Source: Flavobacterium flevense
GTDB lineage: Bacteria > Bacteroidota > Bacteroidia > Flavobacteriales > Flavobacteriaceae
NCBI RefSeq assembly: GCF_900142775.1
Contig: NZ_FRCC01000012.1
Location: 1-64,000 of the forward strand
Direction: 5' to 3'
Length of the DNA stretch: 64,000 bases
Part shown: piece after piece, positions 41,870 to 51,698 of the stretch
Numbering within the stretch: the first letter of the stretch is position 1
Layout of the letters: every line of letters begins with the position of its first letter
Notes under the pieces: model-generated
Seen by the model: only the letters and a program-made list of their open reading frames with translations
Databases searched by the model: none
Told to the model about the DNA's origin: nothing
Position numbers and translations under genes: made by a program

Positions 41870-42946
41870 ATGATGCAAAATAGTAGTAAAATAGTCTCTT
41901 TGATACTGAGTTGTTTTTCTTTGTTGGGATTTGCTCAGCAAAATAAAATAACACCTAAAAATTATATCGCTTATAAAACTCCCAACGCTATTGTTATTGA
42001 TGGCGATGATACCGATGCTGCCTGGGAAAAAGCACAATGGACAACTCCGTTTGTTGATATTGAAGGGATTATAAAACCCAAATACAATACCGAAGTTAAA
42101 ATGCTGTGGGATGACAATTACTACTATATTCTTGCAAAAATGGAAGAGCCGCATGTTTGGGCAAATCTGAAAAAACGCGATACTATTATTTTTTATAATA
42201 ATGATTTTGAAGTTTTTATAGATCCCGATGGCGATGCTCAAAATTATTACGAACTGGAAATTAATGCACTTAATACAGTTTGGGATTTATTCATAAACAA
42301 ACCGTACCGAGAAAAAAATGTGGTATTGAACGACTGGAATATGACCGGATTAAAATCAGCGGTTAAAGTACACGGAACCCTCAATAATTCCTCGGATACT
42401 GATAAAGGATGGGTTTTAGAAATTGCAATTCCGTGGGCTGTATATCAAAAATCATATGGAGAAGACAATGTACCCAAAGATAATTTCTGGCGAGTGAATT
42501 TTTCAAGAGTCAACTGGCAACACGCCATTGTTAACGGAAAATACGAACGTAAAAAAGATACTAAAGGGAAATTTCTTCCGGAGTATAACTGGGTTTGGTC
42601 GCCACAAGGAGTAATCAATATGCACGAACCTGAAAAATGGGGTTATGTGTATTTTTCTTCCAAAGAAATTGGGAATAGCGATAACTTTACCATTCCGAAA
42701 GATGAAAAAATAAAATGGGAACTATTTAGCCTTTACAGAAAACAAAAAGCCTATCATAATACTCATAAATCATGGGCTAAATCGATTGTGGATCTTTCTA
42801 AAGAGAGTAGCATTGTTGAAGGTAAAATTTTAAAACCCATTTTAGAGAACTATTCTTCCGGATATGCTATTTCGATAAAAAGTCCATTTTCTAATAAGAC
42901 ATTCATTATAAAAGAAGATGGTCAGTTTTTGGAACACAGCAATTAA
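41870..42946 (+). CDS. Exported CBM9-like carbohydrate-binding protein
   Basis: A 358-residue protein: signal peptide 1-24 (ending LLGFAQ) and one CBM9-like beta-sandwich at residues about 35-245 (AIVIDGDDTDAAWEKAQWT, MLWDDNYYYILAKMEEPHVWA, FEVFIDPDGDAQNYYELEIN). The remaining C-terminal stretch is helical. No catalytic domain is visible. Homologues are frequent in glycan loci but their ligand is mostly unknown. It starts 3 nt after the GH130 stop. Confidence 0.82.
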   Translation: MMQNSSKIVSLILSCFSLLGFAQQNKITPKNYIAYKTPNAIVIDGDDTDAAWEKAQWTTPFVDIEGIIKPKYNTEVKMLWDDNYYYILAKMEEPHVWANLKKRDTIIFYNNDFEVFIDPDGDAQNYYELEINALNTVWDLFINKPYREKNVVLNDWNMTGLKSAVKVHGTLNNSSDTDKGWVLEIAIPWAVYQKSYGEDNVPKDNFWRVNFSRVNWQHAIVNGKYERKKDTKGKFLPEYNWVWSPQGVINMHEPEKWGYVYFSSKEIGNSDNFTIPKDEKIKWELFSLYRKQKAYHNTHKSWAKSIVDLSKESSIVEGKILKPILENYSSGYAISIKSPFSNKTFIIKEDGQFLEHSN

Positions 42947-42977
42947 TCTGAATACAATTTTTTAAAAATAAATCTAA

Positions 42978-44138
42978 ATGACGACTATTTCTAAACGGTA
43001 TAAAACTTTTATAAAACTCAGCTTTTTAATGCTAATTGTGAGTGGTTTTTGGGCTTGTTCCTCAGTGAGTAAACCGCAAAAAAATGCAAAAGAAGGTTTG
43101 AAAATAATAGCTTACGTGGCAGGTTATGAGGATTTTGATCCGGCAAAAGTGGATGCGACTAAGGTAACGCATATTAATTATGCTTTTGCCAATATTGTTG
43201 ATGGGAATGTTCAGTTTGAGTTGGCTACAGACAAAGCTAAAATTGGGAGTCTGATGAAGCTGAAAAAACAAAATCCGAAGCTGAAAATTTTATATTCTAT
43301 TGGTGGCTGGGTTTGGTCGGATCAGTTTTCGAATATTGCGGCTTATCAAAATTCAAGAATCCAGTTTGCTAAAAGTGCGGTGAAACTAATGAAATCGTAC
43401 GGTTTTGACGGAATTGATATTGATTGGGAATTTCCGGGACAGCGTGCAGAGGATAACGTATTCCGACCTTCAGATAAAGAAAATTTCACTTTGTTATTAG
43501 CTGAATTACGCAACCAATTAGAAATTCAAACTAAATTGGATAATAAACACTATTTGCTAACTATTGCTGCAGCCGCAGATCAGGAATATATCAATCACAC
43601 CGATTTGGGAAAAGCGCATCAGTATCTTGATTTTATTAATGTGATGTGCTATGATTTCTATAACGGATGGATGTATCAAACTGGTCATCACGCCAATTTA
43701 TATCCTTCAAAGAATGAAAAATTTGGAGGAAACAGTATCAGTCAATCTGTTGCAATGCTTTTAAAAACAGCTGTTCCCGCTAACAAATTAGTATTAGGAA
43801 TCCCGTTTTACGGAAGAAAATGGACTGGAGTCGAGCCACAAAATAATGGTTTGTATCAGTCGGCACATTCAGGGAGTGAAATTATTGCAAGTTGGAAAAT
43901 AGCCGAAGAATTAAAATCCGGAAAGTTTCAGAAATTATATGATGAATCGGCAAAAGCCTCTTATTTATGGAATGCTCAGGACAAGGTTTTTATGTCTTAC
44001 GAAACCCCAAAAGAGATTGAATTAAAATCAAAATTTATTAAAGAAAAAGGCTTAGGTGGTGCTATGTTTTGGGAATATAGCTTAGACAATAATCAGGAAT
44101 TGTTAGACACACTTTTTGAAAGTATAAATAGAAATTAA
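42978..44138 (+). CDS. GH18 glycosidase lipoprotein
   Basis: Retaining GH18 barrel using substrate-assisted catalysis on beta-1,4-GlcNAc bonds. The lipobox (SGFWAC) places it on a membrane. The catalytic motif DGIDIDWEFPG holds the acid E151. SIGGWVWSDQF precedes it and FWEYSLDNNQE closes the barrel. 386 residues, no binding module. Sequence style is chitinase-like. In this setting it probably splits the chitobiose core, acting as an endo-beta-N-acetylglucosaminidase. Chitin-oligomer hydrolysis is the alternative. Confidence 0.88.
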   Translation: MTTISKRYKTFIKLSFLMLIVSGFWACSSVSKPQKNAKEGLKIIAYVAGYEDFDPAKVDATKVTHINYAFANIVDGNVQFELATDKAKIGSLMKLKKQNPKLKILYSIGGWVWSDQFSNIAAYQNSRIQFAKSAVKLMKSYGFDGIDIDWEFPGQRAEDNVFRPSDKENFTLLLAELRNQLEIQTKLDNKHYLLTIAAAADQEYINHTDLGKAHQYLDFINVMCYDFYNGWMYQTGHHANLYPSKNEKFGGNSISQSVAMLLKTAVPANKLVLGIPFYGRKWTGVEPQNNGLYQSAHSGSEIIASWKIAEELKSGKFQKLYDESAKASYLWNAQDKVFMSYETPKEIELKSKFIKEKGLGGAMFWEYSLDNNQELLDTLFESINRN

Positions 44139-44153
44139 ATAAAATTTTAAGCT

Positions 44154-45266
44154 ATGAAGTATATCAAGCTACTATTAATTGGATGTTTTTTTATAGCCCT
44201 GATTACAAAAGTTACAGGGAATAATAGTATTCAAAAAGTTAGAACCGAAACTACCAAAACAAATTTTGAATTTGGAGTCTGGATTGGTGCTGATCCCAAA
44301 AGAACAGATGAATCCTATGCACAAGAGTTTAAAAAATACAAAGAAGCCGGAATTGATGAGGTGTTAATCAATACAAATACGGATCCGGTTTTATTGAGCA
44401 GATTAGTTCCGATAGCCAAAAAAGCAGGTTTAAAAGTACATGCGTGGATAATGACGATGAATCGCCCGGGTGATGCCGTTGCTTTACAACACCCCGATTG
44501 GTACATGGTGAGCCGAAGCGGAAAATCCTGTTTTGACGACCGTCCGTATGTGGATTATTACCAGTGGTTGTCTCCAAGTCACCCTGAAGCCCGTCAGCAT
44601 ATTTATGATCTGTTAGAAGCATTAGCTAAGGTTAAAGGAATAGAAAGTGTACACTTGGATTACATTCGATATCCGGATGTCTTTTTGCCGGTTGGATTAT
44701 TACCTAAATATAATTTGGTTCAAAATACCGAATTACCGGATTATGATTTTGATTATTCGGATGCCAGTGTCAATGCTTTTAAGAAGGAATTTGGCAGAGA
44801 CCCAAGAAAAATGGAGCATCCTGAAATTGATATGGAATGGAAGCAGTTTCGTTTGAACCAAATTAGAAATGTAGTCAATCAGGCTTATGAAATTGCTCAC
44901 AAGCACGGGAAAACATTAACAGCAGCAGTTTTTCCTTATCCGGAAATGGCAGATCACATGGTACGTCAACGCTGGGATAAATGGAATATTGACGAAGTAT
45001 ATCCGATGATTTATCATAATTTTTACAATGAAAAAATAGACTGGACAGGGTTTGCTACTAAACAAGGAGTTACTGATTTAAAAGGAACAAAAACAAAGCT
45101 TAACACAGGTATTTATATTCCGGGAGTAGAATCGGAAGAGGAATTGAGAAAAAGCATTTTATTAGCTAAAGAGAATGGAGCAAAAGGAGTTTCTTTTTTT
45201 GACGGGAATGCCATATCTGATGCTTATTTGAAAGTAATTAAAGAAACTAAAGAAAGTTTAAACTAA
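44154..45266 (+). CDS. GHL10-type putative glycoside hydrolase
   Basis: A 370-residue exported TIM-barrel protein (signal peptide 1-22). It resembles the GHL10/DUF187 group of glycosidase-like proteins: FGVWIGADPKRTD at strand 1, AGLKVHAWIMTMNRPGD, and the signature GIESVHLDYIRYPD with D169. WNIDEVYPMIYHNFYNE and GVSFFDGNAIS form the later strands. The activity is not known for this subgroup. It lies in a single operon with GH18, GH92 and the glycosylasparaginase, so an N-glycan linkage is the expected target. Gaps to neighbours are 15 and 6 nt. Confidence 0.78.
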   Translation: MKYIKLLLIGCFFIALITKVTGNNSIQKVRTETTKTNFEFGVWIGADPKRTDESYAQEFKKYKEAGIDEVLINTNTDPVLLSRLVPIAKKAGLKVHAWIMTMNRPGDAVALQHPDWYMVSRSGKSCFDDRPYVDYYQWLSPSHPEARQHIYDLLEALAKVKGIESVHLDYIRYPDVFLPVGLLPKYNLVQNTELPDYDFDYSDASVNAFKKEFGRDPRKMEHPEIDMEWKQFRLNQIRNVVNQAYEIAHKHGKTLTAAVFPYPEMADHMVRQRWDKWNIDEVYPMIYHNFYNEKIDWTGFATKQGVTDLKGTKTKLNTGIYIPGVESEEELRKSILLAKENGAKGVSFFDGNAISDAYLKVIKETKESLN

Positions 45267-45272
45267 AGAAGA

Positions 45273-47516
45273 ATGAGATTTCGACTAATTTTTATATTTC
45301 TAACCACCATTTTATATAATTGTAGCTTTAAGGAAACAGATACTGTTAAATTAACCAATTATGTAAATCCATTTGTAGGCACAGATGGCCCCGGAAACAC
45401 TTACCCCGGAGCAACTGTCCCTTATGGAATGGTACAGTTAAGTCCCGATATAGGAATTCCGGGCTGGGATAGAATAGCGGGTTATTTTTATAAAGATTCT
45501 ATCATTACGGGCTTTTCTCATATGCATTTAACAGGTACCGGAGCGGGGGATTTGTATGATATTTTAGTGATGCCCACCAATAGTAGATTTACACAACGAA
45601 TTAAAGACAATAACTTTTTACCTTTTTCAAGTTTTTCCCATAAAAATGAAAAAGCATCTCCGGGTTATTATGCGGTTGATTTATTAGATTTCGGAATAAA
45701 AGCTGAACTCACTACAACAGCACGAACAGGAATTCATAAGTATACTTTTCCTAAAGATAATGCTTCGCAAATTCATATTGATCTGGGGTATGCTTTAAAT
45801 TGGGATGCACCCACTAAAACACATATAAAAGTAGTTGACAATACTACTATTGAAGGCTTTAGAAAGTCTACAGGATGGGCTAAAGATCAAAGGGTATATT
45901 TTGTTATTAAATTTTCCAAACCATTTGAATCCTGTCAAATTTATAAAAATGATTCCTTAACAACGAGTCCGGTTGAAGCCGTAAAAACTAAAATTATTTT
46001 AAATTATAAGACGGCAGATAACGAAGAAATAATTTTAAAAACGGGACTTTCTACGGCAAGTATTGAAGGTGCATATCAATCTTTGGCTGTTGAGGCACCT
46101 CATTTTGATTTTGAAAAATACAAAGAAAAAGCAAGAAGCTTATGGGAGAATGAATTACAAAAAATCCAGGTTACTACAAATGATACAGTAAAAAAGAAAA
46201 TTTTTTACACGATGATGTATCAGTCAATGTTAGCACCTACGCTTTTAAGTGATTGCAATGGAGATTACAAAGGAGCCAATGGAAAGAATGAAAAAGCCAT
46301 TGGATTTGATAGATATGATACGTTTTCACTTTGGGATACCTATCGTGCAGCACATCCATTGTACACTATTCTGCATCCTAATAGGGTTTCAGATATGATT
46401 AATTCATTATTGGCTCATTATAAAGAAACTGGTTTATTACCCGTTTGGTCTTTGCAGGGAAATGAGACCAATATGATGATTGCTAATCATGCTATTCCTG
46501 TTATTGTGGATGCCTATTTCAAGGGAATTAAAAATTTTAATGTAGCATTAGCTTATAAAGCCTGTAAAGAAAGTTCGATGGTTGATTCGAGACAATTAGA
46601 TAGTTATAAAACATTAGGATATTTTCCGGTAGATGAAAGTGGCGAAAATTGGTCCGTTTCTAAAACTTTAGAATATGCGTATGACGATTGGTGTCTGGCT
46701 CAATTTGCAAAAGCATTAAATAAATATGACGATTATAAATATTTCCTGAAACGTTCTGAAAACTGGAGAAATGTTTATGATGCCAAAAGTACTTTTATGC
46801 GACCTAAATTAACAAACGGTCAGTTTATAAAAGAGTTTGTTCCTAAAGAATATACAGCCTATTTCTGCGAAAGTAACGCGTGGCAATACTTTTGGTCTGT
46901 TCCACAAAATATAGAAGGCTTAATTCAAAAAACAGGTGGTAATGAGGCTTTTGAACGAAAGTTGGATTCTATGTTTAGTTTAAAACCATTACCTGAAGAT
47001 AAATTACCCATATTTAGTACGGGAATGATAGGTCAATATGCCCATGGAAATGAACCAAGCCATCATGTAGCCTATTTATATAATTACATTAATAAGCCTT
47101 GGAAAACCCAAAAAATAGTTAGAGAAATTTTAGAAACCCAATATAAAAATGAGCCAAATGGTCATTGTGGTAATGAAGATTGCGGGCAAATGTCTTCCTG
47201 GTATGTATTGAGTTCTCTTGGTTTTTATCCTGTAAATCCGGCACAAAGTGCTTATGCTTTTGGTTCTCCAATGTTTGACTCGGCTATTATTAATTTGGAA
47301 AACAATAAAAAATTTATAATCGAAACTAAGAACAACTGTGACAATAATAAGTACATACAATCTATTGAATTAAACGGTAAAAAACTAACCAGAAACTATA
47401 TCACTCATAATGAGATTATGCAAGGTGGAACATTAATTTTTAAAATGGGGGATTCACCCAAAGCCAATCAGAACAGCATGGCTTTATCTTCAAAAATTTA
47501 TAATTCAAAAATATAG
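45273..47516 (+). CDS. GH92 alpha-mannosidase (second of three), lipoprotein
   Basis: Ca2+-dependent exo-alpha-mannosidase, 747 residues, lipobox ILYNCS near residue 15. It is clearly paralogous to the first GH92: YVNPFVGTDGPGNTYPGATV, HMHLTGTGAGDLYDILV, general acid probably E533 (in CESNAWQ, where the other two have EGNAWQ) and base D636 (GNEDCGQMSSW). The YAHGNEPSHHVAYLYN loop matches the alpha-1,2 type. The Gly-to-Ser change beside the general acid may alter pKa or specificity. Confidence 0.92.
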   Translation: MRFRLIFIFLTTILYNCSFKETDTVKLTNYVNPFVGTDGPGNTYPGATVPYGMVQLSPDIGIPGWDRIAGYFYKDSIITGFSHMHLTGTGAGDLYDILVMPTNSRFTQRIKDNNFLPFSSFSHKNEKASPGYYAVDLLDFGIKAELTTTARTGIHKYTFPKDNASQIHIDLGYALNWDAPTKTHIKVVDNTTIEGFRKSTGWAKDQRVYFVIKFSKPFESCQIYKNDSLTTSPVEAVKTKIILNYKTADNEEIILKTGLSTASIEGAYQSLAVEAPHFDFEKYKEKARSLWENELQKIQVTTNDTVKKKIFYTMMYQSMLAPTLLSDCNGDYKGANGKNEKAIGFDRYDTFSLWDTYRAAHPLYTILHPNRVSDMINSLLAHYKETGLLPVWSLQGNETNMMIANHAIPVIVDAYFKGIKNFNVALAYKACKESSMVDSRQLDSYKTLGYFPVDESGENWSVSKTLEYAYDDWCLAQFAKALNKYDDYKYFLKRSENWRNVYDAKSTFMRPKLTNGQFIKEFVPKEYTAYFCESNAWQYFWSVPQNIEGLIQKTGGNEAFERKLDSMFSLKPLPEDKLPIFSTGMIGQYAHGNEPSHHVAYLYNYINKPWKTQKIVREILETQYKNEPNGHCGNEDCGQMSSWYVLSSLGFYPVNPAQSAYAFGSPMFDSAIINLENNKKFIIETKNNCDNNKYIQSIELNGKKLTRNYITHNEIMQGGTLIFKMGDSPKANQNSMALSSKIYNSKI

Positions 47517-47521
47517 CAATC

Positions 47522-48535
47522 ATGTCAAACAGAAGAGATTTTATAAAGAAGACCACTTTAGGAACACTAGCAGTAAGTGCTATATTTGGCTTAGAGGGTG
47601 TTGCTCAAAATACCGAAAGCACAGAATTGAAAGCGGTTAAAAAAGTTAAAAAACCGGTGGTTATTTCTACCTGGAATCATGGTTTGCCGGCAAATCAGGA
47701 AACCTGGAAACAATTAAAAAACGGTAAAAATGCTCTGGATGCTATAGAATCAGGAATGAAAATTCCGGAAGCCGATCCCAATGTCAGAAGTGTTGGGTAT
47801 GGCGGTTATCCTGACAGGGAAGGCAAAGTTACCCTGGACGCCTGTATCATGGATCACAACAGTAATTGCGGTTCTGTTTCTTTTCTGGAAGGCATTATGC
47901 ATCCTATTTCTGTAGCCAAAAGAGTTTTACAAAATACGCCTCATGTGATGCTATCCGGTCAGGGAGCGCTTCAATTTGCTTTAGCAGAAGGATTTAAAGA
48001 AGAAAATCTACTAACTCCGGAATCAGAAAAAGACTGGAAAAAATGGCTGGAAGAGTCTAAATACAAACCCGTTATCAATATTGAAAATCACGATACCATA
48101 AGCATGCTGCTTATTGATGCCGACGGAAATCTTTCAGGAGGCTGTACTACAAGTGGAGCAGCCTGGAAAATGCACGGTCGTGTAGGGGATTCGCCCATAA
48201 TCGGAGCGGGACTTTTTCTGGATAATGATGCAGGTGCAGCAGCAGCAACAGGATTAGGGGAAGCCGTAATAAGAACCGCAGGAAGTGCTATGGTGGTCGA
48301 ATTGATGCGTCAGGGAAAATCACCTTTTGAAGCCTGTAAAGAAATCACCGAGCGTATTTACAACAAGCATAAAAACCATAAGGATATGGAGTATTTACAG
48401 GTGGGATTCATTGCCTTGAATAAAAATGGCGAACACGGAGCTTACAGTTTACGTTCCGGATTTAATTATGCCGTTTCTGATGATGAAAAAGGACACCGTA
48501 TGGAAGATGCTCAGTTTAAAATGTCCTGGAAATAA
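47522..48535 (+). CDS. Glycosylasparaginase (N4-(beta-GlcNAc)-L-asparaginase)
   Basis: Ntn-hydrolase that splits GlcNAc-Asn, the last linkage of N-glycans, into aspartate and 1-amino-GlcNAc. The N-terminus NRRDFIKKTTLGTLAVSAI is a Tat-type signal, implying export after folding. Autocatalytic cleavage should occur before T192 in the ENHDTISMLLID motif. The substrate loop GGCTTSGAAWKMHGRVGDSP follows. 337 residues, standard. Being inside the GH operon it would act on glycoamino acids left after proteolysis and trimming. Confidence 0.93.
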   Translation: MSNRRDFIKKTTLGTLAVSAIFGLEGVAQNTESTELKAVKKVKKPVVISTWNHGLPANQETWKQLKNGKNALDAIESGMKIPEADPNVRSVGYGGYPDREGKVTLDACIMDHNSNCGSVSFLEGIMHPISVAKRVLQNTPHVMLSGQGALQFALAEGFKEENLLTPESEKDWKKWLEESKYKPVINIENHDTISMLLIDADGNLSGGCTTSGAAWKMHGRVGDSPIIGAGLFLDNDAGAAAATGLGEAVIRTAGSAMVVELMRQGKSPFEACKEITERIYNKHKNHKDMEYLQVGFIALNKNGEHGAYSLRSGFNYAVSDDEKGHRMEDAQFKMSWK

Positions 48536-48551
48536 TTATAAAATCAATTTG

Positions 48552-51500
48552 ATGAAAATCAGTCAGTCCATACTATTATTCCTAATTTCTCTGTCTTGTT
48601 TTGCACAGCAAAGTACTCCTTTCTGGTTAAACGAAAAGATCAATGAGGACAACCGGCTGCCCATGCATGCATCCTATTATGTGTATGAAAATGAGGCTGT
48701 AGCCAAAGCAGGAGACTGGAAAAAATCAAAGAACTATAGTAGTTTAAATGGTGTCTGGAAGTTTAAATACCTCGAAAGTCCAACTGATTTGCCGGAAGGA
48801 TTTGAAAAAACAAATTTTGATGATTCCGCTTGGGATAATTTTAAAATCCCTGCAAACTGGGATGTGAATGGTTATGGCTATCCGGTTTATACCAATACAA
48901 CTTACGATTTTGATGCTATAATTAAAATAAATCCACCGTTTGTTCCTACTACCTATAACCCTGTTGGAATCTATCGAAAGACTTTTATAATTGGGAGTGA
49001 TTGGTTGAAAAAGGCGATTTTGCTGCATGTAGGTGCAGCAAAATCTAACCTTAGCGTTTGGGTTAATGGTCAATATGTGGGTTATGGAGAAGATGGAAAA
49101 TTACCTCAGGAATTTAAACTCAATGCTTTTTTAAAAGAAGGTGAGAATAGTATTGTTTTAAAAGTAATGAAGTGGAATGATGGTTCTTATTTAGAATGTC
49201 AGGATTTCTGGCGAATGAGCGGAATTACCAGAGACACGTATTTGTATGCCAGAAATGATTCCCATCTGGTTGATTTCGAAATTATTCCTGAACTGGATGA
49301 ATCTTATACGGATGGAAGTTTGAAAATAACGACTTCTTTTTCTGAAATAAACAAAAAAGACAAATACACTTTAGAAGTTCAACTAAAAGACAAGGAAACC
49401 CTAATTGCTTCTAAAAGTATCAAAATCGAAGAAGCGACTGAGAAATCCGTTTTTAATTTTGATGTAAAAAATCCAAAGAAATGGAGTGCCGAAATCCCCC
49501 ATTTATATCAGCTCTTTTTTATTTTAAAAGATAAAAAGGGAAATAGTGTTGAGGTAATTCCACAGCATGTTGGTTTTAGAAAAGTAGAAATTAGACAAGG
49601 ACAACTTTTGGTTAACGGCGAAGCTATTTATATCAAAGGCGTTAACCGTCAGGAAACTGATCCTGTTACGGGGCAAACCATTTCGAGAGAAAGAATGGAG
49701 CAGGATATTAGCGTTTTAAAACAATATAATATCAATGCGGTGAGAATGTCACATTATCCTAATGACGAATATTTTTATGAATTATGTGATAAATACGGGA
49801 TTTATGTGGTGGATGAAGCCAATTTAGAATCCCACGGAATGGGGTATGAAATCACTAAAACCCTTGGGAATAAACCCAACTGGGAACTCGCACACTGGCA
49901 GCGTATCAGCAGGATGGTCGAAAGAGATAAAAATCATCCATCAGTAATTATCTGGAGTATGGGCAATGAAGCCGGAAACGGTTATAATTTTTATCGGGCT
50001 TATTTATGGCTAAAAAACAGAGATGCATCAAGACCGGTTCAGTATGAAAGAGCCTCTACTTCAGGCTGGGAAGGAAAGACAATGAAATTCGAATGGAATT
50101 CGGATATTATTGATCCGCAATACAGTTCGCCTAAGGGAATGCAGGAATATATCGCTGCAAACCCTAATCCCGACAGGCCTTATATTTTAAGCGAATATGC
50201 TCATGCAATGGGAAATTCGATGGGGAATTTTAAAGATTATTGGGATTTGTTTCGAATGCAAAAAAACTTTCAGGGCGGATTTATCTGGGACATGATTGAC
50301 CAGTCCGTTTATAAAACCAGAGAAGACGGAACAAAAGTTTTTGCTTATGGCGGTGATTTTGGACCTAAAGAAGTACCCAGTGCTAATAATTTTTTAAACA
50401 ACGGCGTTTTTAATCCCGAAAGAAAACCCAATCCGCATGCCTTTGAAGCTAAGAATGTATTGCAAAACATATTGACTTCATGGGAAGATAAAGACCGCTT
50501 TTCGATAAAAATTTTCAATGAGTTTTTCTTTAAAAATTTAAGTAATGTCAGCCTGCACTGGCAATTAGTATTGGATGGAGTCGAAAATCAAAGCGGAACA
50601 ATTGCTGTTTTAGATATCAACCCGCAACAGGAAATTACAGTGCAACTGCCGATTGATTTACAAGGGAAAAAATACAAAGAGGCTTTTGTAAATATTAGTT
50701 ACACACTAAAAGAAAAAGAGCCGTTTTTAACAGAAGGATTCGAAATTGCTTCTGAACAATTGCATCTAAAAGGAAATTGGGAAAATAATCTTGCTGTTGT
50801 CGGTGATGAAAAAATTACGGTGACTAAAAACAATGAATCTATTATTTTTAAAAGCGATCAGTCCGAAATTACATTCGAAAAAAAAACAGGATTTATCAAC
50901 CGTTATACTTTTAATAAAGAAGCCATTATTGAAGAGAATTATCAGTTGCGACCTGATTTTTGGAGAGCACCTACTGATAATGATATGGGAGCTAATTTTC
51001 AAAAAAATCTATTAGTCTGGAAACAAGCTATGGAAAATCCGGATTTGGTGAGCTTTGATTATGCTGTTGCAAAAAATCATAAAATGACTGCAAAAGCAAT
51101 TTATAAACTCATCCCTGTACATGCTGATTTAGTACTGACTTATGAATGGAACAGTAAAGGAGAATTGCTGGTAAACCAATCGCTAACTATTGATAAAGAT
51201 AAGGAAACTCCAATGTTGCCACGTTTTGGAATGGAAATGATTTTGCCGGGAAGTTTTGAAACAATAGCCTATTATGGTCGCGGTCCATCGGAGAATTATG
51301 CGGACAGAAAGTACAATACTAAAGTAGGTTTGTACAATCAAACGGTTTCGGAGCAATATTATCCGTATATCCGACCTCAGGAAACGGGCAATAAAACCGA
51401 TTTGAGATGGCTGGAATTATCTAATGCAACTACAAAACTGCGCATTCAATCGGATGAATTATTCAGTATGACAGCTTTGCATTTTCTGACAGCGGATCTA

Positions 51501-51698
51501 GATGACGGATTAGAGAAAGACCAGCGAAATGCAGCTGATATCAAAGAAAGAGATTTAACAAGTTTAAAAATTGATAGTAAACAAATGGGAGTGGGCGGTA
51601 TTGACAGCTGGGGAGCCTGGCCGATGGAGAAATATTTGCTTAAAGCAAAAAACTATCAGTACCAATTTAAAATTACACCATCTTTAAAAAATAAGTAA
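48552..51698 (+). CDS. GH2 beta-galactosidase (LacZ type), exported
   Basis: Retaining beta-galactosidase of 1048 residues. I chose the ATG at 48552 because it gives a clean signal peptide (ILLFLISLSCFAQ). The open frame upstream runs antigenically unlike sequence through the end of the previous gene. Domains: sugar-binding jelly roll (about 40-220), Ig-like, TIM barrel with acid/base E473 (WSMGNEAGNGY) and nucleophile E548 (ILSEYAHAMGNSMG), then the beta-gal small domain. It would remove terminal galactose from complex-type antennae. Its TAA is directly followed by the GH20 ATG. Confidence 0.94.
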   Translation: MKISQSILLFLISLSCFAQQSTPFWLNEKINEDNRLPMHASYYVYENEAVAKAGDWKKSKNYSSLNGVWKFKYLESPTDLPEGFEKTNFDDSAWDNFKIPANWDVNGYGYPVYTNTTYDFDAIIKINPPFVPTTYNPVGIYRKTFIIGSDWLKKAILLHVGAAKSNLSVWVNGQYVGYGEDGKLPQEFKLNAFLKEGENSIVLKVMKWNDGSYLECQDFWRMSGITRDTYLYARNDSHLVDFEIIPELDESYTDGSLKITTSFSEINKKDKYTLEVQLKDKETLIASKSIKIEEATEKSVFNFDVKNPKKWSAEIPHLYQLFFILKDKKGNSVEVIPQHVGFRKVEIRQGQLLVNGEAIYIKGVNRQETDPVTGQTISRERMEQDISVLKQYNINAVRMSHYPNDEYFYELCDKYGIYVVDEANLESHGMGYEITKTLGNKPNWELAHWQRISRMVERDKNHPSVIIWSMGNEAGNGYNFYRAYLWLKNRDASRPVQYERASTSGWEGKTMKFEWNSDIIDPQYSSPKGMQEYIAANPNPDRPYILSEYAHAMGNSMGNFKDYWDLFRMQKNFQGGFIWDMIDQSVYKTREDGTKVFAYGGDFGPKEVPSANNFLNNGVFNPERKPNPHAFEAKNVLQNILTSWEDKDRFSIKIFNEFFFKNLSNVSLHWQLVLDGVENQSGTIAVLDINPQQEITVQLPIDLQGKKYKEAFVNISYTLKEKEPFLTEGFEIASEQLHLKGNWENNLAVVGDEKITVTKNNESIIFKSDQSEITFEKKTGFINRYTFNKEAIIEENYQLRPDFWRAPTDNDMGANFQKNLLVWKQAMENPDLVSFDYAVAKNHKMTAKAIYKLIPVHADLVLTYEWNSKGELLVNQSLTIDKDKETPMLPRFGMEMILPGSFETIAYYGRGPSENYADRKYNTKVGLYNQTVSEQYYPYIRPQETGNKTDLRWLELSNATTKLRIQSDELFSMTALHFLTADLDDGLEKDQRNAADIKERDLTSLKIDSKQMGVGGIDSWGAWPMEKYLLKAKNYQYQFKITPSLKNK

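Noticed and set aside
48426..48551. Upstream extension of the GH2 gene
   Set aside because: The extra 42 residues read through the end of the glycosylasparaginase gene in another frame; the ATG at 48552 gives a proper signal peptide.
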